From DATDOR01 sp035512695 (GTDB lineage: Bacteria > Chloroflexota > Anaerolineae > Anaerolineales > JABWBV01), in contig DATKDL010000234.1 of NCBI GenBank assembly GCA_035512695.1, positions 1 to 55,428 on the forward strand: DNA of 55,428 nucleotides. Direction: 5' to 3'. Below are positions 53,114-55,428 of this stretch, in pieces (position 1 is the stretch's first letter; every line of letters begins with the position of its first letter). The notes beneath the pieces are model-generated. The model was not told where the DNA came from. It worked only from the letters and a program-made list of their open reading frames with translations, and made no database searches. Position numbers and translations under genes: made by a program.

Positions 53114-53755
53114 CTAAATCAACTTCATCACGATCATCCCCAGCACATCCGCCGCCTGGTTGGCCCTGTCCGCCATATTGGAGACGTGCCGGTAGATTTC
53201 CCGGCGCCGCAGCATCTCCATCAGTTCGTTCAAATCGGTCGCTTTCTGGAACAGCTCGGCGATCGCCCGGCGATAGATCACCTCGACCTGGTTTTCCAGC
53301 TTCTTGGCCCGCCAGCCGTGCTCGCCGGCGACGCGCGGGTTGGCGCTCAACCGCTTCATCGCCATCGCCAGCTCGGCCGCGGCGTCGCGCATCGTAGCCA
53401 CCATCTTCTGCAGGTGCTCGTCCTCGTCGATCTCGAGCATGTGCATCGCTTCGACGGTCGTGTAGGCGTAGTCCAGCATGTCGTCGATGTGGAGCGACAG
53501 GTTGAAGATGTCCTCCCGATCGAGCGGGGTGACGAAGGTGTTGTGCAGGTCGTCGATCAGGATGCGCCGGATCTCGTCGGCTTCCATCTCCTTCTGACGC
53601 ATTTTTTCCAGGAGCGACTCCTCGGTGACCTTCTCCTTGCGGAACCATTTCTCCAACAGGTTGAGACCTTCCAGGGTCTTGTCCGCCTGGTCGATCAGCA
53701 GCTGGACGAACCTGTCTTCTTTCTGCCCTCGTTTGAACACACCGGTTATGCCCAT
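53114..53755 (-). CDS. DUF47/PhoU-like protein, Pit accessory
   Basis: This 213-residue all-helical protein (DRFVQLLIDQADKTLEGLNL, DDLHNTFVTPLDREDIFNL, YRHVSNMADRANQAADVLG) belongs to the DUF47 family related to PhoU. Such genes usually sit beside pit and affect phosphate uptake. The ATG at 53755 is preferred: a GAGGTG lies 7 bases upstream. It follows pit on the minus strand, with a family A repeat between them. Confidence 0.9.
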   Translation of the reverse strand: MGITGVFKRGQKEDRFVQLLIDQADKTLEGLNLLEKWFRKEKVTEESLLEKMRQKEMEADEIRRILIDDLHNTFVTPLDREDIFNLSLHIDDMLDYAYTTVEAMHMLEIDEDEHLQKMVATMRDAAAELAMAMKRLSANPRVAGEHGWRAKKLENQVEVIYRRAIAELFQKATDLNELMEMLRRREIYRHVSNMADRANQAADVLGMIVMKLI

Positions 53756-53804
53756 CGGTTTCACCTCACAAAGCGCACAGGTACTTTCCCTGCTTCAGGG
53801 TTCT

Positions 53805-53899
53805 CGGGAAAAAATTGGAGCCGCGGTTTTTAGGGCGGGTGCGGCGGAGCCGCACCCGCCCTAAAAATCGCCAATCCCTCGAATTTTCGGATAAGTTCA
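53805..53899. repeat. Family A bipartite palindrome, copy 7
   Basis: Inner arms 53823-53845 and 53849-53871 (23 bp, one mismatch, GGA loop) are followed by a spacer and the well-kept outer motif GAATTTTCGGATAAGTTC (53881-53898). The left outer arm is degenerate (TCGGGAAAAAATT). The last bases of the outer motif form the pit stop codon. Confidence 0.85.
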
Positions 53900-54880
53900 T
53901 AGTGAAAACAGGAGATAAAAACCGACGCTCAGCGCTCCGCTGGCCGGGACGGTCAGCAGCCAGGCGATGAAGATATCTTTCAAGACGTTCCAGCGCACCT
54001 GGGAGACCCGCTGCCCGGCGCCCACCCCGAGAATGGATGAGCTGACCACCTGGGTCGTGCTTACCGGACCGCCCAACAAGGAAGCGAGCGTGATGACCAG
54101 CCCGGACGTGAGCTGCGAAGCAAAGCTATGGACCGGCCGGATCCGGTAAAACCTGCCGCCCAACGTGCGGATGATCCGCCATCCACCGGCGGCCGTTCCG
54201 AGTGCGATCGCCGCCGCACTCACCAGGGTCACCCAGAACGGCACCCTGAATTCGCTCTGGTATTTGAGCACGACCAGACCCAGGGTGATGACACCCATCG
54301 TCTTCTGGGCGCCGTTCGTCCCGTTGCTCAAGGCCAGGGCGATCGCCGTGGGGATCTGGATCGATTTAAAGAACAGGTTGGCGCGCGGCGTGGCGCCGCG
54401 CGCCAGCCAGAGGGTCAACCGCATCAGACCGACGCCCACCAGGAAGCCGATGATCGGCGAGGTGAACAGGGTGATGGCGATGATGACGAGCCCTCCTGTT
54501 TTGATGTCTCCAAACCCGGATGAAATCAGAACCGCGCCGAGGATCCCGCCGATCAGGGCGTGGGAAGAACTGGACGGGATGCCCAGGCGCCAGGTCAGGA
54601 GGTTCCATGCGCTGGCCCCCGCCAGCGCGGCGTACAGGACGGTGATCGTGATCGTGTCTGCGTCCACGACATCGGCCCCGATCGTGCGGGCGATGGCCAC
54701 ACCGAAAAGGAACGGACCGGCGAAGTTGCCCAGGGCGGCGATCCAGAGCGCCGCCCGTGCGGACATGGCCCGTGAGGAGATGATCGTCGCGACGACGTTG
54801 GCGCTGTCATGGAAACCGTTCAGGAAATCGAAGAACAGAGCCAGGACGAGGAGGAGGATTAGAGCGAGTTCGGTGGGCAT
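53897..54880 (-). CDS. pit: PiT family inorganic phosphate transporter
   Basis: This 327-residue protein has about ten helices and the two PiT signature regions: FDFLNGFHDSANVVATIISS near the N-terminus and IALALSNGTNGAQKTMGVIT in the second half. It imports phosphate with H+ or Na+. A pair of 8-bp direct repeats 11 bp ahead of the ATG resembles a Pho box. Its stop codon lies in the end of a family A repeat, and DUF47 follows. Confidence 0.93.
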   Translation of the reverse strand: MPTELALILLLVLALFFDFLNGFHDSANVVATIISSRAMSARAALWIAALGNFAGPFLFGVAIARTIGADVVDADTITITVLYAALAGASAWNLLTWRLGIPSSSSHALIGGILGAVLISSGFGDIKTGGLVIIAITLFTSPIIGFLVGVGLMRLTLWLARGATPRANLFFKSIQIPTAIALALSNGTNGAQKTMGVITLGLVVLKYQSEFRVPFWVTLVSAAAIALGTAAGGWRIIRTLGGRFYRIRPVHSFASQLTSGLVITLASLLGGPVSTTQVVSSSILGVGAGQRVSQVRWNVLKDIFIAWLLTVPASGALSVGFYLLFSL

Positions 54881-54891
54881 GGGAGCGGCCG

Positions 54892-54910
54892 GTTAACTGT
54901 TCGTTAACAG
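54892..54910 (-). promoter_or_regulatory. Pho-box-like direct repeat upstream of pit
   Basis: On the minus strand CTGTTAAC, GAA, CAGTTAAC form two 8-bp direct repeats with a 3-bp gap, an 11-bp period like the PhoB/PhoP boxes of other bacteria. It lies 11 bp from the ATG, very close for an activator site, so it could also be chance or a repressor site. Confidence 0.35.
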
Positions 54911-54929
54911 AATGATACCAGTAAGGTAT

Positions 54930-55029
54930 GTGCAAGGTGCAGAGTGCAAAGTGCAGAGTGCAAAGTGTAATACGATAGCACCTGGCAAGGCTAATCAAAT
55001 CCTGGCACGTTGCACTTTGCACCTCGCAC
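54930..55029. terminator. Hairpin of TGCAAAGTGCAGAG repeats
   Basis: Arms 54930-54953 and 55006-55029 (24 bp, three mismatches) are built from GTGCAAAG-like units; the left side also holds a tandem 14-bp unit. It begins 8 bp after the phosphoribosyltransferase stop (minus strand) and separates that gene from pit. The 157-bp gap holds nothing else beyond the Pho-like repeat. Confidence 0.65.
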
Positions 55030-55037
55030 GCTGCACG

Positions 55038-55428
55038 TCACGAAGTGAACACCGGCAGATGCCCCAACGCGACCACGTGCGCCCATTTCTCCGGATCCCC
55101 CTCCGTGAAGATGGCCGCCTCGACGGCCACCGCCCCCCCGGCTTTCTCGACGACGGCCGTCATCGCTTTCTGGGTCGACCCGGTGCTGATCACGTCGTCC
55201 AGCAGGCAGACCCGGCGGCCGCGGATCAGATCGCGGTCTTTTTCGTCGAGGTAGAGCGTCTGCGGCCGGCCGGTCGTGATCGAGACCGTCTCTGCCGAGA
55301 TCGAATCCCCCATGTAGAGCTTCTGGGCCTTCCGGAGCACGACCCAGGGCTTGCCGGTCTCGGCTGCGACGGCGTAAATCAGCGGGATGCTCTTGGCCTC
55401 GGCCGTGACCAGGACGTCGTAGGCGGCG
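55038..55428 (-). CDS. Purine phosphoribosyltransferase-like protein, 5' end missing
   Basis: The C-terminal 129 residues are present and the gene runs off the window. The PRPP-binding motif VCLLDDVISTGST is clear, preceded by TAEAKSIPLIYAVAAETGKP and a lysine-rich segment (RKAQKLYMGDSISAETVSIT). This layout fits adenine- or hypoxanthine-type salvage enzymes. The exact base cannot be told without the N-terminus. Confidence 0.85.
   Translation of the reverse strand, partial: AAYDVLVTAEAKSIPLIYAVAAETGKPWVVLRKAQKLYMGDSISAETVSITTGRPQTLYLDEKDRDLIRGRRVCLLDDVISTGSTQKAMTAVVEKAGGAVAVEAAIFTEGDPEKWAHVVALGHLPVFTS

Noticed and set aside
1..55428. CRISPR array
   Set aside because: Repeats are palindromes dispersed over tens of kilobases at gene junctions, with no regular spacers and no cas genes.

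Overview
The window is high-GC bacterial chromosome, probably from a Chloroflexota (Anaerolineae-like) organism. That assignment is an inference from gene content, base composition and promoter style; no rRNA marker is present. About 50 protein genes are packed tightly, many with 4-bp ATGA/GTGA overlaps. No tRNA, rRNA, CRISPR array or transposase was recognised, and no stretch over 300 bp lacks a gene.

Region 1 (84-9852) is the most unusual part. It holds a DUF5989 peptide, two small carrier proteins, a stand-alone adenylation enzyme whose ten-residue specificity code reads DLLYLALVC(K), the code I recall for the L-proline ligases of pyrrole biosynthesis (PltF/RedM/CloN4 type), and an acyl-CoA-dehydrogenase-fold enzyme of the prolyl-S-carrier oxidase type. 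Around them lie a fused MBOAT-SGNH membrane protein, a second SGNH protein, a SAM methyltransferase and an acyltransferase-3 membrane protein. Together they read as a system that makes a pyrrole-2-carboxyl thioester and places it on an exported cell-surface molecule: Dlt-like in architecture, aminocoumarin-like in chemistry.

Region 2 (9881-31830) is a surface glycan locus. It has a Wzm/Wzt-type ABC exporter, two sulfotransferases, two alkaline-phosphatase-superfamily enzymes, five GT2/GT4 glycosyltransferases, an O-antigen ligase/polymerase-like protein, a GT39-like protein, two exported BNR-repeat proteins with C-terminal anchors, and a Wzz/BY-kinase. Region 1 feeds directly into it.

Region 3 (31952-45144) is housekeeping: a DHH-CBS-CCA-adding fusion, a GNAT, a pentaheme cytochrome c, then nusA-rnpM-infB-rbfA-nrnA-truB-ribF, thyA and folA. 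rimP is missing in front of nusA although a rimP-type leader hairpin remains.

Region 4 (45165-55428) is mostly on the minus strand: a large membrane protein, a bactofilin, FabI, a 3-methyladenine glycosylase, a HAD hydrolase, MoaA, a glycosyltransferase-like protein, DUF47 plus Pit phosphate transport and a partial phosphoribosyltransferase. One plus-strand LysM protein sits among them.

Across all regions gene junctions carry large inverted repeats. One class (seven copies) has a conserved two-part frame around a variable GC core. The other consists of near-perfect hairpins that can fill the entire gap between a stop and the next start, and several run into coding sequence. Several starts look leaderless.
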